DNA of 64,000 bases from Chlorella sorokiniana (lineage: Eukaryota; Chlorophyta; Trebouxiophyceae; Chlorellales; Chlorellaceae). The first letter of the stretch is position 1. Each line of letters opens with the position of its first letter. The DNA lies in the NCBI GenBank assembly GCA_025917655.1, contig CP084620.1:2108001-2172000 (forward strand), read 5' to 3'. Position numbers and translations under genes: made by a program. The notes below the pieces were generated by a model. That model saw only the letters and a list, made by a program, of their open reading frames with translations. It was not told the origin of the DNA and ran no database searches. This document shows positions 1 to 9,330 of the stretch, in pieces.

Positions 1-274
1 GCCATGGTTGCTGCGGTTGGCACACTTGCCCCCAGCCCACCTGCATCTCAGGGTTGCCCATCAGCAATGACATGACCCCGCTCGCATCTGCCAGAAACTC
101 CAGCGACCATGAACCGTTGGCGGCACCTGGCACTGCTGCTGCTGCCACGGCAGCTGGAGGCGAGCTGGCGGCGAGGGACAGGTTGACCGGCAGCAGGCAC
201 AGCTGCGTTGCAGCCAGGCTGGCCACAGCCCATGGCGCAATCTTTGGCTTCTGCAGCAGGCGCTTGGGCAAGCC
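1..274 (-). CDS. Partial gene running off the left edge; one exon visible, function unknown
   Basis: On the minus strand an open exon runs from 274 (after a CTGCAG acceptor) to 41 (CAG followed by a GTGGG donor). The translation begins with a basic stretch (KRLLQKPKIAPW), then an Ala/Leu-rich stretch, and ends with LEFLADASGVMSLLMGNPEM. The basic then hydrophobic Ala-rich composition would suit a targeting peptide or a membrane-near segment, but I recognise no family. The first exon would lie upstream (above 300) and the rest of the gene lies outside the window. Both splice sites and the long open frame support an exon; this is the only evidence. Confidence 0.35.
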
Positions 275-795
275 CTGCAGGTTGTGGAAATAGATACATG
301 ATGTGAGGCAGGAGTGTGCACTTCACGTTGCCGCCGGTTCTTGCCCCCTGACGACAACGTGGGAGGTTCTGAAAGTTCGTGCGCGGTCGTCCGTCTTGTT
401 TTATGCGCTATGACGAAGCCGAGCACCAGAGTGATTGTATAATTACCGCTGCAAACCCACCCACCCTCCAATCAGGCAGCCCTTCCCGGAACTCCAGTGT
501 GGCTCGCCTGAACTGCGCAAGTGGTCACATGTCGATATGTCGAGTTTGTGGAGGGCGAAATCACGCCGTGACGGGAGGGTGAGCCAAGCTCGTGGACTGC
601 AGCCATGGATGGCCGAAAACCCCAACAGGCTGTGGAGGCTTTATAGGCCGTATAACAAGTGTCGATGGACCTGAAGACTTCGCAAGAAGGTTTCGCAGGT
701 TAGGTTTGGCAGGCCAAGAGTCTCCAATCAAGGGCCGCCGCGTGCTGACCTGGCCGTCACGGTCACAGCGTGGACGGCCCAGCTGCCGGCCCCAT
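275..795. other. Non-coding stretch
   Basis: Between the partial gene and the stop codon of the asparagine-synthase-like gene. Base composition is less GC-rich than the exons. It probably holds the 5' end of the leftmost gene and the 3' UTR of the next. I see no convincing exon, repeat or RNA gene. Confidence 0.4.
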
Positions 796-2698
796 CTACG
801 TCGCGCTCTCTTGTCCAGTGCGCATGTTCGCATCATAATGACCGCATGTCACGCAGAACGTCTGGTCAGGTGATGACAGCTGCCAGCCGCAGCAGGGGCA
901 GGGATCTGCGCCGTGGCGTGGCTTGCCTGGGACCTCGCCGCCGGGGAACGCCTGCCTGCAGCGGAAGGAGCGGAGCAGGAGAAGGGTGACTGGGAGGGCT
1001 GAGCTCCTCACGCAGACAATGCAAGGGTGCAGGATCATCCGATTACTTGAAAGCCAGAAAATAGTGCAGGTGCTCCTTATCCCTGATGGCAACGCCCTGC
1101 TGTGCCGCCTCGTGCCGTCCCCGTTCATATTCCGCATCGCTGCACGGTAGGAGACACATTGAAATGTCGGTATCCGTCGATTTCTGACCGTATCGCGTCG
1201 GAGTGCCTTGAATTTGGCACTGCAGTTAATGCAGCCCACCTGATGCGCATGCTGAAGTATCCGATGCCTGGCTCTGGCAGCCAGGGGCGATCGCTGAGCT
1301 CCGTGGTGCCGCACCCAACCTGCAGGGCGGGGGGTCCTCGGCAGCAATGCAGCTGATGCACGACACTTGCTGCTAGGACTGCAAGGCTCCTTGCGCTGCA
1401 CCTGCAGCGCCCCCTGCTCATCAGGCACACCGCCCACCCTCCCGGGGATCCCTCCACCAGGCACACCGCCCACCCTCCCGGGGATCCCTCCACCAGGCAC
1501 ACCGCGCACCTCTATGGGATCTTTGCGCCGCCACCGCACCGGCACTTCGGGACAGGCCAGCCGCAGCGGCATCTTGCCCAGGAGCTGCGGCGCGCTGCTG
1601 CTGGCCCCGCCCTCAGCAGGCCGCGCCTGCACGCAGTCGGCCTTGCTGAAGCCCATGGCTGCCCCCACCACCGCGGGCTGAGTGAATGGCGACGTGACGA
1701 ACACGCCAAAGTGTCTGCCTGCAGAAGCGTCAACCGCAGGAGGTGGGGGCGCTGCTGGACGAGCCGCACTGCACCAGTGAGGGAGTCAGTTGACTCCCTC
1801 ACAGGCAGGCGGCGCGCACGTGCAAACGCGAGTGCCAACCGCCAGTGAGTGATGCGTTGACTGCACGGCACCCACCCAACGGCACGCTGCCAAAGCGCAT
1901 CAGGCGGGCCATGCGCTCCCTGTTGTGCTGCCAGGCCGCGTCGTCCAGGCGGTGGGTGAAGCTGTAGCCGCCAAACAGCTCGTCGGCGGCGTCGCCCGTC
2001 ACGGCGCAGGTGAACCCCAGGGCAGCGGCCTCCCGCAGCGCTCTGCACACTGACGAGGAGCGAGAGATGACGTCGGCAGGAAGGATGCATTGGCAGGGTC
2101 AGCTGGCGAGGGCAAGGGGGCACAGCTAGACAGGCCTGACACTTCCTTCTGCCCGCCACCCCGGCACCAACCTGCCAGCTCGTTGCGCAGCGACATGCCG
2201 TCGAAGGTCTGCAGCACCCGCACGCAGACCGGCAGCTCCTGCAAGACGCCCTCCAGGTCGGTGTCTATCAGGTGGTGCTCCAGGCCCGCCGCTGCAGCCG
2301 CCACCTGCGCATGCTCGCGGTCGGTGCAGCTCGGGGTGGCCGTCACGGTGAAGGCCGCCCGCAGCCCCAAAATGTCCTTGCCCAGGCAGGCTGCGATGGT
2401 CGAGTCCAATCCCCCGCTGAGGATGACACAGGCCCTGCAGGGTTGAATGACCGCCTCAAGAACACCCGGAACAAAGTGGTGCAGTGCCAGTGCATCAAGC
2501 TCTGGGCACTGGCAGTAGCGTCACCAGCGGCAGTGCGGCAGTAGGGGCGTCAAAGGCAGGTGACATTGCCAAATGATCGCACCTTTCTCTGTCCCACTCG
2601 GGGTGTGCTGCAATGTCTTTCAAGGCTTGCACGAGGGTTTCCCTCAACTGCTGCACCCGCGCATCACAGGCATGTCCCTCCAAATCTCCTGTCCCCAT
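796..2698 (-). CDS. Asparagine-synthase-like ATP-pyrophosphatase with C-terminal zinc ribbon (no glutaminase domain)
   Basis: Seven exons join in phase: 2698-2583, 2434-2172, 2049-1876, 1718-1510, 1319-1240, 1139-1047, 955-796, giving about 364 residues. The ATP-binding PP-loop SGGLDST sits at the start of exon 2. GDAADELFGGYSF in exon 3 is the second signature of the asparagine synthase C-terminal (amide-transfer/adenylation) domain. RRKDPIE, split by intron 4 from VGCGTTELSD, and IRDKEHLHYF near the end match the compact single-domain members of the family. The last exon encodes CPCCGW...CVTCGH, a four-Cys zinc ribbon. There is no N-terminal Cys2 glutaminase domain, so ammonia or another amine rather than glutamine is the likely donor. 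The substrate is not known. By family it should adenylate a carboxyl group and form an amide. No frameshift is needed anywhere, unlike many neighbours. Confidence 0.85.
1422..1505. repeat. 36-bp minisatellite, about 2.3 copies
   Basis: Two identical 36-bp units (1422-1457 and 1458-1493) followed by a partial third, starting CAGGCACACCGCCCACC. They lie in intron 4 of the asparagine-synthase-like gene. The unit length is a multiple of three and the repeat stays open in one minus-strand frame (GGVPGGGIPGRV), but the flanking splice sites and phase place it in an intron. Confidence 0.85.
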
Positions 2699-3172
2699 GT
2701 TGTTCTATAAACACCGGGCAGCAGAGGACATTGTGTGCCCAAAGCAGGGTTGCATTTTTTAAGTCGCTTGCTTCGCCAAGCTGGCAACAGAATTGCGAGC
2801 TTGCACGTTCCTTGGATATCGGTGTAGCATGTTGTTCCACCTACTTAGCGCATTGCAAAAAGTTGCGCAGCCGGCCCTGGGAGACCCCCGCCGCCTGCTT
2901 GTGATGGAGTGGTGGGTTTGCTCATGCGCCACTTCCGGAGCCCCACTTGCAGCTGAAATTCCAGTAACTTGCATGCAGAACTCTGAAACACGCCTCCTGC
3001 TCAGCTGTGCAGCTGTTCAAGCACCAGCAAGGAGGTTGAAGGGAAGGAGGGCGGCTGCGTTGGGACAACCATCCAGCTCTAAGAACCGGTTCACTGGCCT
3101 TCGTCTCACATCTACTGGGTAGATAAGAATGTGGGGGCTCATGCATAACTGTTGTGCCAGAACTTGCATCCC
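2699..3172. other. Intergenic, promoter side of the asparagine-synthase-like gene
   Basis: Lies between the ATG of the asparagine-synthase-like gene and the stop codon of the CAP gene, both on the minus strand. It should contain the promoter of the former and the 3' UTR of the latter. No coding exon or repeat is apparent. Confidence 0.4.
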
Positions 3173-4570
3173 TTAGCCCTGCCTTGCTCCACGGCTCCTC
3201 TGTATCAGTGGTGCCACTTTCCTGGCACTGCTGCGCACGGTGCACTTTCCTCGTGCATCCTTCCGCCATCCAGCCTTGCAGGCCAGGCATGTCTTCTTGG
3301 CGCTGCATAAAGCGCACCTTGGCATTCTGCTGGGAGAGCAGGCGCTTACGCACTGCAAGCGGCGGCATGAGCAGCGGGGGCAGCGGCGACGTCAGCCACT
3401 TAAAGATTGTGATAGCTCGGCCCGAGACCCTCCTGAGACCCATGTGCTGGCCAGCACCAACCATGGCCCAGCTCCGCCAACGGTGTGCTCACCCGCTTGC
3501 GCGCAGCGTTGTATGTGATGGGGAACAGCGCCATCTCCTGTCCGTACTGCGGCCTCGCAAAGCATGCGGTGCAGCGCCTGCCGCTGCAGCTGGCGCACCA
3601 ATCGTCGCCCGTTGCCAGCTGGCAGCGGCTGCGCGGCACGTTGCGCTTGTACTTGGACTTGAAGTCCGGGGTCATGTAGAAGCCGGGGCCGTACCAGCAC
3701 ACCACATAGCTGCCCATCGCCCCTGGGCACCGCTTCAGGCCGCAGCCCAGCCGCGTCGTGTCGGTCCACAGCACTGCCAGTTTGTGCAGGGAGGCATGCG
3801 GCACGGAACCACGTCAGGGGCGTGACTGTGGGGACAGCAGGCAGCGGGCATTGCGGTGGTGCGCTCACGATTGACGAGGTGCCCGATGGGCATGTCGGGC
3901 TCCTTGGAGGTGCCGGGCACGTCAAAGTTGTAAGCCTGCAGGCGAGAAGGGCAGCAGCCTGATGCACCGTGCAATCAACTCTCACATGCAGCGGACATTC
4001 TTGTGCATCCGGCAGCCGGCTGGTCTTACCGTCACTTCCTGGTACAGCGCCCACGCCGCGTATGTGCAGGCGTCCATGCCATTCAGAGGGAAGACCACCT
4101 GGGGTGGGGAGCTCATGATACTCTCCCCATTTCCCTGCAGGCTGGTCCCATCAGTATGTCCCCAGCGGCACTTGTTTGCGTGAGCCTGCGCTTTCGTGGC
4201 CAAAGCCGCGTTCCATGACAGGCGCTTCACCAGGCCAGTGGCGCTGCAGGTTGCACAACGGCAGCGGTCGCACAGCGGTGTAGCAGTATTCCTTAGCTTT
4301 GGCATTCACTAATCAACTGGACCCATAAGCTTACTTATGCGCCGCCCTGAGGCTGTTGTGCATCGCCAGGACGCCATTGATGAAATCAGGGCAGGCTGCA
4401 CGCGCAGGGCAGCCAGGGAAGTGACTCCAGCGGGCGCCGGCGGGCGACTAGTGGCTGGAGGCGCGTTCAGCGTGACAAAGCGCAATCGCCGACCCACCTG
4501 AACTCACATCCTCAATGATCGCAAGTAATAGTGCTGTGAGCGTGAACAAGCGAGAGCCGGCTAAAGCCAT
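3173..4570 (-). CDS. Secreted CAP-superfamily (SCP/PR-1-like) protein with Cys-rich tail
   Basis: Six exons join in phase: 4570-4508, 4447-4335, 4243-4030, 3935-3869, 3773-3493, 3352-3173; about 305 residues. The first exon reads MALAGSRLFTLTALLLAII, a clear signal peptide. The CAP domain follows: LAMHNSLRAAHNATGLVKR, SWNAALATKAQAHANKC, GNGESIM, WALYQEV, AYNFDVP, GHLVNLLWTDTTRLGCG and YVVCWYGPG, in the order of the family (CAP1-4 motifs). After the domain comes a Cys-rich segment; the final exon adds a CALCSAKKTCLACKAGW pattern. Family members are extracellular, and act in defence, sterol or lipid binding, or wall biology; which applies here cannot be told. The start of exon 2 is the least certain boundary. 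Confidence 0.85.
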
Positions 4571-4765
4571 GCCCTTGTAGATCTTCGACAGGGCACACCG
4601 CGGCAGTTCTTTCGATGAAACGAAACAGTCAAGGGAACAACAATAAGTCGGCCTTTCGTGCGTATCGTCGAAAATACTGGCGGCAGGCAGGCGCCTGCTG
4701 TGCTCACCCGTCCAAAGGACGTCCCTGAACCCTGATGAGAAGAGGCTGTTGCAATCGTTTACAGG

Positions 4766-7045
4766 TCATGCAGGCGAATCCGGCCCTTTGCCGTTCTGCA
4801 AGAGAGGCTGCCGCAAGCCGCTATCATCATCAGCTGCCTCTTCTCTTTGCATCGGCTCGCATGGCGGCGACACTGCTGCAGACGCAGCCTCCTCATGCGT
4901 GCGCTGCATCCGCTCCAGCCGCGCCGCCCGACTGCCCGGTGGCAGGCAGATGCCGTCAGGCACATACGCCAGCAGCGGAAACAGCGGCAGGAATGCTGCA
5001 GCCTTGATGCATGCCGTCACCAGGAAGGTGTGGCGGAAGCCGATGCGTTCTATCAGGAAGCCGCCGACGGCTGCGCTGCCGCTCCAGCTGAAGGTGCGGA
5101 TGCTGTCGAGCCCGTTGACCTTGCCGCGGTGTCTCCTCGGAACAAAATCCATCAGGACTGCGTGAAGCCCAGGGCAGCATGGGGCAATCAGCGCAGTAAC
5201 GAGTCCTGAACAGGTCCCAGCTTAACACCAGACCAAGTTAAGGGAGCGCAACCCAGGACCTCCATGTGTCAAACACCCATCCACAGCCCGCCTTGCCTGA
5301 GCGCATGAGCGGGCGCGTCGCGTTGGCCACAGCTGCGCGTGCCAAGTGGACCGCCACCAGCACGCGGCGGTCGAGGGGGTGCCGTACGGCAGGTAGGCCA
5401 TCAGCACCAGCAAGCAAATGTCGAGGGAACGGGTCACCAGACTGCAACAAGGCAGCATGGGAGCACAGGGCAGGCTTGGGTACGCGGGAAAGAACAAGCG
5501 TGGGGGAGCGGAGGCATGCAGCAAGCACATCCGGCAGCGCCGCTTGACCCGGCCCACCTGATCTGCACCCGCCCCACACGCTTGGACAGCGGCTGGCACG
5601 CCACGGATGCTACGCTCACGCCCAGCGGCGACAGCGCGCCAATGAGGGAAACGGTTATAGGTTTGCATTTTACCGCTTGCATGAAGTACATGGCGAAAAA
5701 CTTAATGGTCATACCTGCAGCAGGTAGGGGGTGCAGACCGTGAGCCTAGCTGTGAGGTGCACAGCCTTTTGGGCGCCCATCTGCGCTGTGTGAACCCAAA
5801 GCAGGAGCTGCAGCAGGATATGGGCCGCGCTTCACCAGATGCAAATGCTCCAATGAAATCTGAAACAGTGATTAGTAATGCAACCATCAGGCCGGCGTGC
5901 AGCCGAATCCAGCGGCGAGGTTGGCCGCTTCCCTGATGCTGAGCCAGGCTCCCGAGGTTGCTGGCGGAGCCTGCCTCCACTGCGCATGAGCTCTGTTGCG
6001 GCTCCTGCTCTGCGCTGTCGGTGGCACAGGCGGCCTCTGCATGCCCGTGGCACTCTGCAAGCCCTGGCTCCAGGCCGTCGCTGGCGCCGTCAAGCAGCGG
6101 GGTCCTGCCGCTCTGGGCGTCTTGAGCCCCTGGGTCCGGCTGGCGCACCGCATGCTGCCGCCCGGCCCTCGCCCCGCCCCCTGGCAGCCCTGCTGATGGG
6201 CCAGCGCCTTGTCGTCGTCGAACAGGCACATGAGGGCCAGGGGGACCATGAGCGCCACGCCGCTCAGCAGCACCAGGCGGCAGTCCAGCGGGTCCCACCG
6301 GTTGCCGAGGTGGTGGAACAGGGCCAGGCTGAGCCAGGGGCCGAAGCTGCTGGCCAGCACGGTGATGGTGTACTTGCGAGTGAAGGGCCCGCTGCGGGGC
6401 CAACAGCAGGAGGAGCACGCCGATAGCAGGGGTGAGCCGCACTTGGACCAACCACAGAGTTGCTGGGCAAGCAAGCCTGACAGCCCTCCCATCGTGCCAC
6501 GCTGGCCCCCCACATCATCCCCGCACAACCACCTCCCGCCCCACCTCCTGCCCTGCTGGATGCTGTCCGCAAAGATGGCTTCCAAAGCCGCCGAGTAGAC
6601 GCCGCGGTAGCAGCCCAGCAGCGCCATGGCCAACCCCAGGACCCACACCGTGGGCCGCAGAAGCAGCGCCGCTGCCAGGACGCCGCCCGCCACTGCGCCC
6701 ACGGCCGCGCCAGCACGCAGCATCGTGTCGCGGCGGTGCCGGTCGGCCAGGTACCCAGTGGGCAGCGCTGTCAGCATCTGCATCACGCCGTTGGCGCCCT
6801 GGATGAGCCCCACCGCCGTGTTTGACTTGGTCAGCAGGTACAGCAGCGCGGACAGCACGTCGCCCGAGCGAACCGAGGCCGACATGTTCTCAAGCAGGCT
6901 CCACCACAGGGCCAACTGCAACGGGCAGGCAGAAGCAACAGTCAGAACAGCACGCGTGATGAACAACCAAGGCGGGCGGCAGCGGCGGCACTGATCAGAC
7001 CTCCCCTGTGGACAAGGTCTTAACGCGTGCTGGGCTGCAGGCATG
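4766..7045 (-). CDS. Major facilitator superfamily transporter
   Basis: Multi-exon membrane carrier. The N-terminal exon (to about 6560) contains LENMSASVRSGDVLSALLY, NTAVGLIQGANGVMQ and the MFS loop 2-3 signature GYLADRHRRD, followed by Ala/Leu-rich helices. Later exons give ITVSDFIGAFASG (exon end 5836), MTIKFFAMYF (5714-5558), SLDICLLVLMAYLPYG and RPLMRS (5441-5297), and MDFVPRRHRGKVNGLDS to the stop at 4766. The last intron has a GC donor (5296-5295). A one-base deletion in the G run at 5375-5379 is needed to keep the frame between YLPYGT and PLDRRV, and another shift is likely near 6100-6190. The start is uncertain: an ATG at 7045 is used here, but the true first exon may be further upstream. 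The substrate is unknown. It is transcribed divergently from the truncated RBD1 copy. Confidence 0.75.
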
Positions 7046-7340
7046 GCATTCTTGCCGCATTTCAGCAGCCTTTCGCGCGCCTCACCTTGACATTGTGATT
7101 GAGGTGCGAAGCAGGCATTGTTGCCCGCCAACACAGAGGCCTGGGAGGGCCTCCTGCTTCGCAGGTGTTACGAGATCAGAAGTGTTGGGATCTGAAATGC
7201 TTGCATCGCATGACGAACCGGCACAGCAGGGGCACAGCAGGGACAGAGAGGGCCAGACGACGCACGCCAGCCTTTGCTACATATTTAGCAGTGCAGCATT
7301 GTAACAGGACATCCTAGTAGGATCGATGGGACAGATAAGA

Positions 7341-7738
7341 ATGGCAGCCATCGCACCTGTGTCCGCTCCCACCCGGCTTGCTGTTGGGAAGAAGCCGTTC
7401 ACCGGCAAACTCGTGTCCAGGGTAAGTGTCGAGAGGCAACGAGGAACGCAACACGTTTTGAGGGCGTATGCGTTGGCACTCGTGCCACAGCGCCCACCTT
7501 GCCGACGAGCTCCGCCGACGGCTGCGATGCTGTTTCCCTCTCAGACTGTGCCCTGGTTGCCCATCAAGCACCTCATAGCTTGCGCAGAAAATTGACATAC
7601 TTGATGTTTCCTGCCTTGCAGGTGCATGCTGCCCCGCCTCGTCGTAGCACCGCCCGCCCTCTCGCCCAGACTGTGGCTGCTCGGGCCGCGACCAAGACGG
7701 CATACATCTGCGTTGACTGCGGTCATCTACCGCCTTAA
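7341..7738 (+). pseudogene. Truncated duplicate of the rubredoxin gene RBD1
   Basis: Exon 1 (7341-7421) and exon 2 (from 7622) match the intact gene at 14.1 kb almost base for base, with the same ATG, intron position and splice sites. The copy keeps the transit-peptide region and the first half of the iron site (YICVDCG). It then has a two-base deletion relative to the intact gene, and the homology stops at about 7731. The out-of-frame reading ends at a TAA at 7738. The second CPxC pair and the membrane anchor are missing, so it cannot make a rubredoxin. Its 5' flank (about 7013-7340) is also conserved with the intact copy, so it may still be transcribed. Confidence 0.88.
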
Positions 7739-7984
7739 ACAAATCAACTAGGAGCAATGTGGCATTGAAGCCTTGGGTGCTCGCAGGGACAAGCTTCTAA
7801 GGCTGGCCAACAAGGCTGGCCGAGGCTGGCTGGCGCCCACGACAGCCACAGAGCAGGGGACAGAACAGGCTGCTGCTGCTGCCAGGGGGCAGCGCCAGGT
7901 GCGCCAGTCGTTGGCTTGCGGTCACCCAGCACCACCGTTCCCCTGCTCACTGCTGGGCCAACCGCTGCTCCGTCCGCTGCGCAG

Positions 7985-8443
7985 CACCCCATTCAGGGCC
8001 AGGGCATCTGGTCGCACGTTACTCTGCTGGAGGTGAGGGCCGAAGAGGTTGCGGGCAGTGGCTGGCGGGGTTGAAACACCCGGCACTCGTGCATCACCTC
8101 ATAGCTCCCACCTTGTGCTGTGCTGTTTCCACACCCCGCGGGCGTTGCTGCCTCACTGATTCTGTGTCCTGTTTGGGTTCGTTCCCCCGCTCTGCCATCT
8201 GCTGCAGGGCGTGGAGCACAGCGACCAGCTGAAGAAGGAGCTGGTGATGTCGGCGCGGGGGCAGATTGGCGCCTTTGCCGCCCCCACGTCATCCACTGGG
8301 CCCCGGCCTGCTCATGACGCCGGCAAGATCATGCGCCGCGGGCTGAGCCAGATCGCATTGTTCGAGAGGACCAGCTGGGCGACACCTGCACCCTGGCGGA
8401 TCCCAGCATGGTGCAGACCCTGATTGACCTGCGCAGCAAGTGA
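7985..8443 (+). pseudogene. Orphan C-terminal fragment of acetyl-CoA synthetase
   Basis: Two exons remain: 7985-8032 reads HPIQGQGIWSHVTLLE, and 8208-8443 reads GVEHSDQLKKELVMSARGQ, IGAFAAP, then, in shifted frames, VIHWAP, GKIMRR and DQLGDTCTLADPSMVQTLI to a TGA. These are in the order of the C-terminal domain of AMP-forming acetyl-CoA synthetase, including the conserved lysine-bearing GK-IMRR motif. The intron between them is intact. Several deletions break the frame, including about four bases before GKIM, more than the single-base homopolymer changes seen elsewhere. No N-terminal part is present in the window. It lies directly after the broken RBD1 copy. Confidence 0.8.
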
Positions 8444-9259
8444 GCGGCCTGAAACCAGAATGCTGGCTGGAGCTGATGCAACCCACCCAGCCTGGAAACC
8501 GCATCGATGCTGATGCAAGGCTTCCTTCTTAGTTGCCAATGCAATGGCTCCTTTACACGGCTCCTGCATTGCCAATGTCTCCTTTCGTGTTGCCAACCAC
8601 TTGCCCTGCCTGCGGCATGCGTCCTCGACATGCTGCCCAATGCATCTAATGGCGCTATGTATGCTTGATTATCTTTTTGCATGGGAAAGTATCTATCTTC
8701 CTTGTCTGTGTTTTGCTTCTGCATGACTGCTAATGTTGGCTGTTGTACAGCCGTGCGACCCCGCTCCCCTGCTGCCATTTTTAAGCAGCCTCCCTTGCTA
8801 CACTGCCAACTGATATGCCTGCAAAGAGCAATGCTGATCATCACATTGCTTGAATCAACCCAGTATTACCCCAGGATGCCTTACATCGTCAGGAGCCGCT
8901 GGATGGAGGTGGCAAGGCTCTGTAAATGTCAGTCAGTCTCATTGCCGGGTGCCTGGTGAGGCCGGCGACAGCTTGGCCAGCCTGGGCACGTAATGTATCA
9001 CGCCCATTTGCCGCATCCATCACCCCTTTCATCTCAGCGTTGGGCCCCTCACGTAATTGCATAAACCTCGGCTAGCGGAGACGCCCGAGCTGGGAGGACC
9101 ACAGCATGCACGCCTTGGTGGTCTCCCCATGCCCATATGAGCCTGCGTTGCAGGATAACTCTAGCATTCTCCCTTCTCTACTTGCTAAGCAGATTTACCG
9201 CTGTGCCGCGACCTCCTTCGCGGTGCTTGGTCAACTTCCTGCTCGTTGTCTTCGCAGTC
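8444..9259. other. Intergenic between ACS relic and acetamidase
   Basis: The first half is AT-richer and has no convincing exon. From about 9030 the sequence is shared with 12810 onward (see the repeat entry), including GTAATTGCATAAACCTC, and should include the promoter and 5' UTR of the acetamidase gene. Confidence 0.5.
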
Positions 9260-9330
9260 ATGATCTGCAAGCCCCACGCCCTGGCCCTGGGGCTCCTTTT
9301 CCTCGCAATTGGCGGGAGCGCCAGGTGATC
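9030..9330 (+). repeat. Duplicated 5' region of the acetamidase gene, copy 1
   Basis: Contains the promoter-proximal GTAATTGCATAAACCTC, then CCACAGCATGCACGCCTT, and the first coding exon. A diverged second copy with the same order of blocks lies at about 12810-13150. This copy is attached to the complete gene. Confidence 0.75.

Noticed and set aside
1422-1505. CRISPR-like array or coding repeat
   Set aside because: Units are directly adjacent with no spacers, and the exon phase on both sides puts them in an intron.
5836-5859. A 24-bp micro-exon in the MFS gene (DFIGAFAS)
   Set aside because: A TTTCAG before it looks like an acceptor, but the frame is open upstream through HAGLMVALLITVS and joins naturally, so it is the end of a longer exon.
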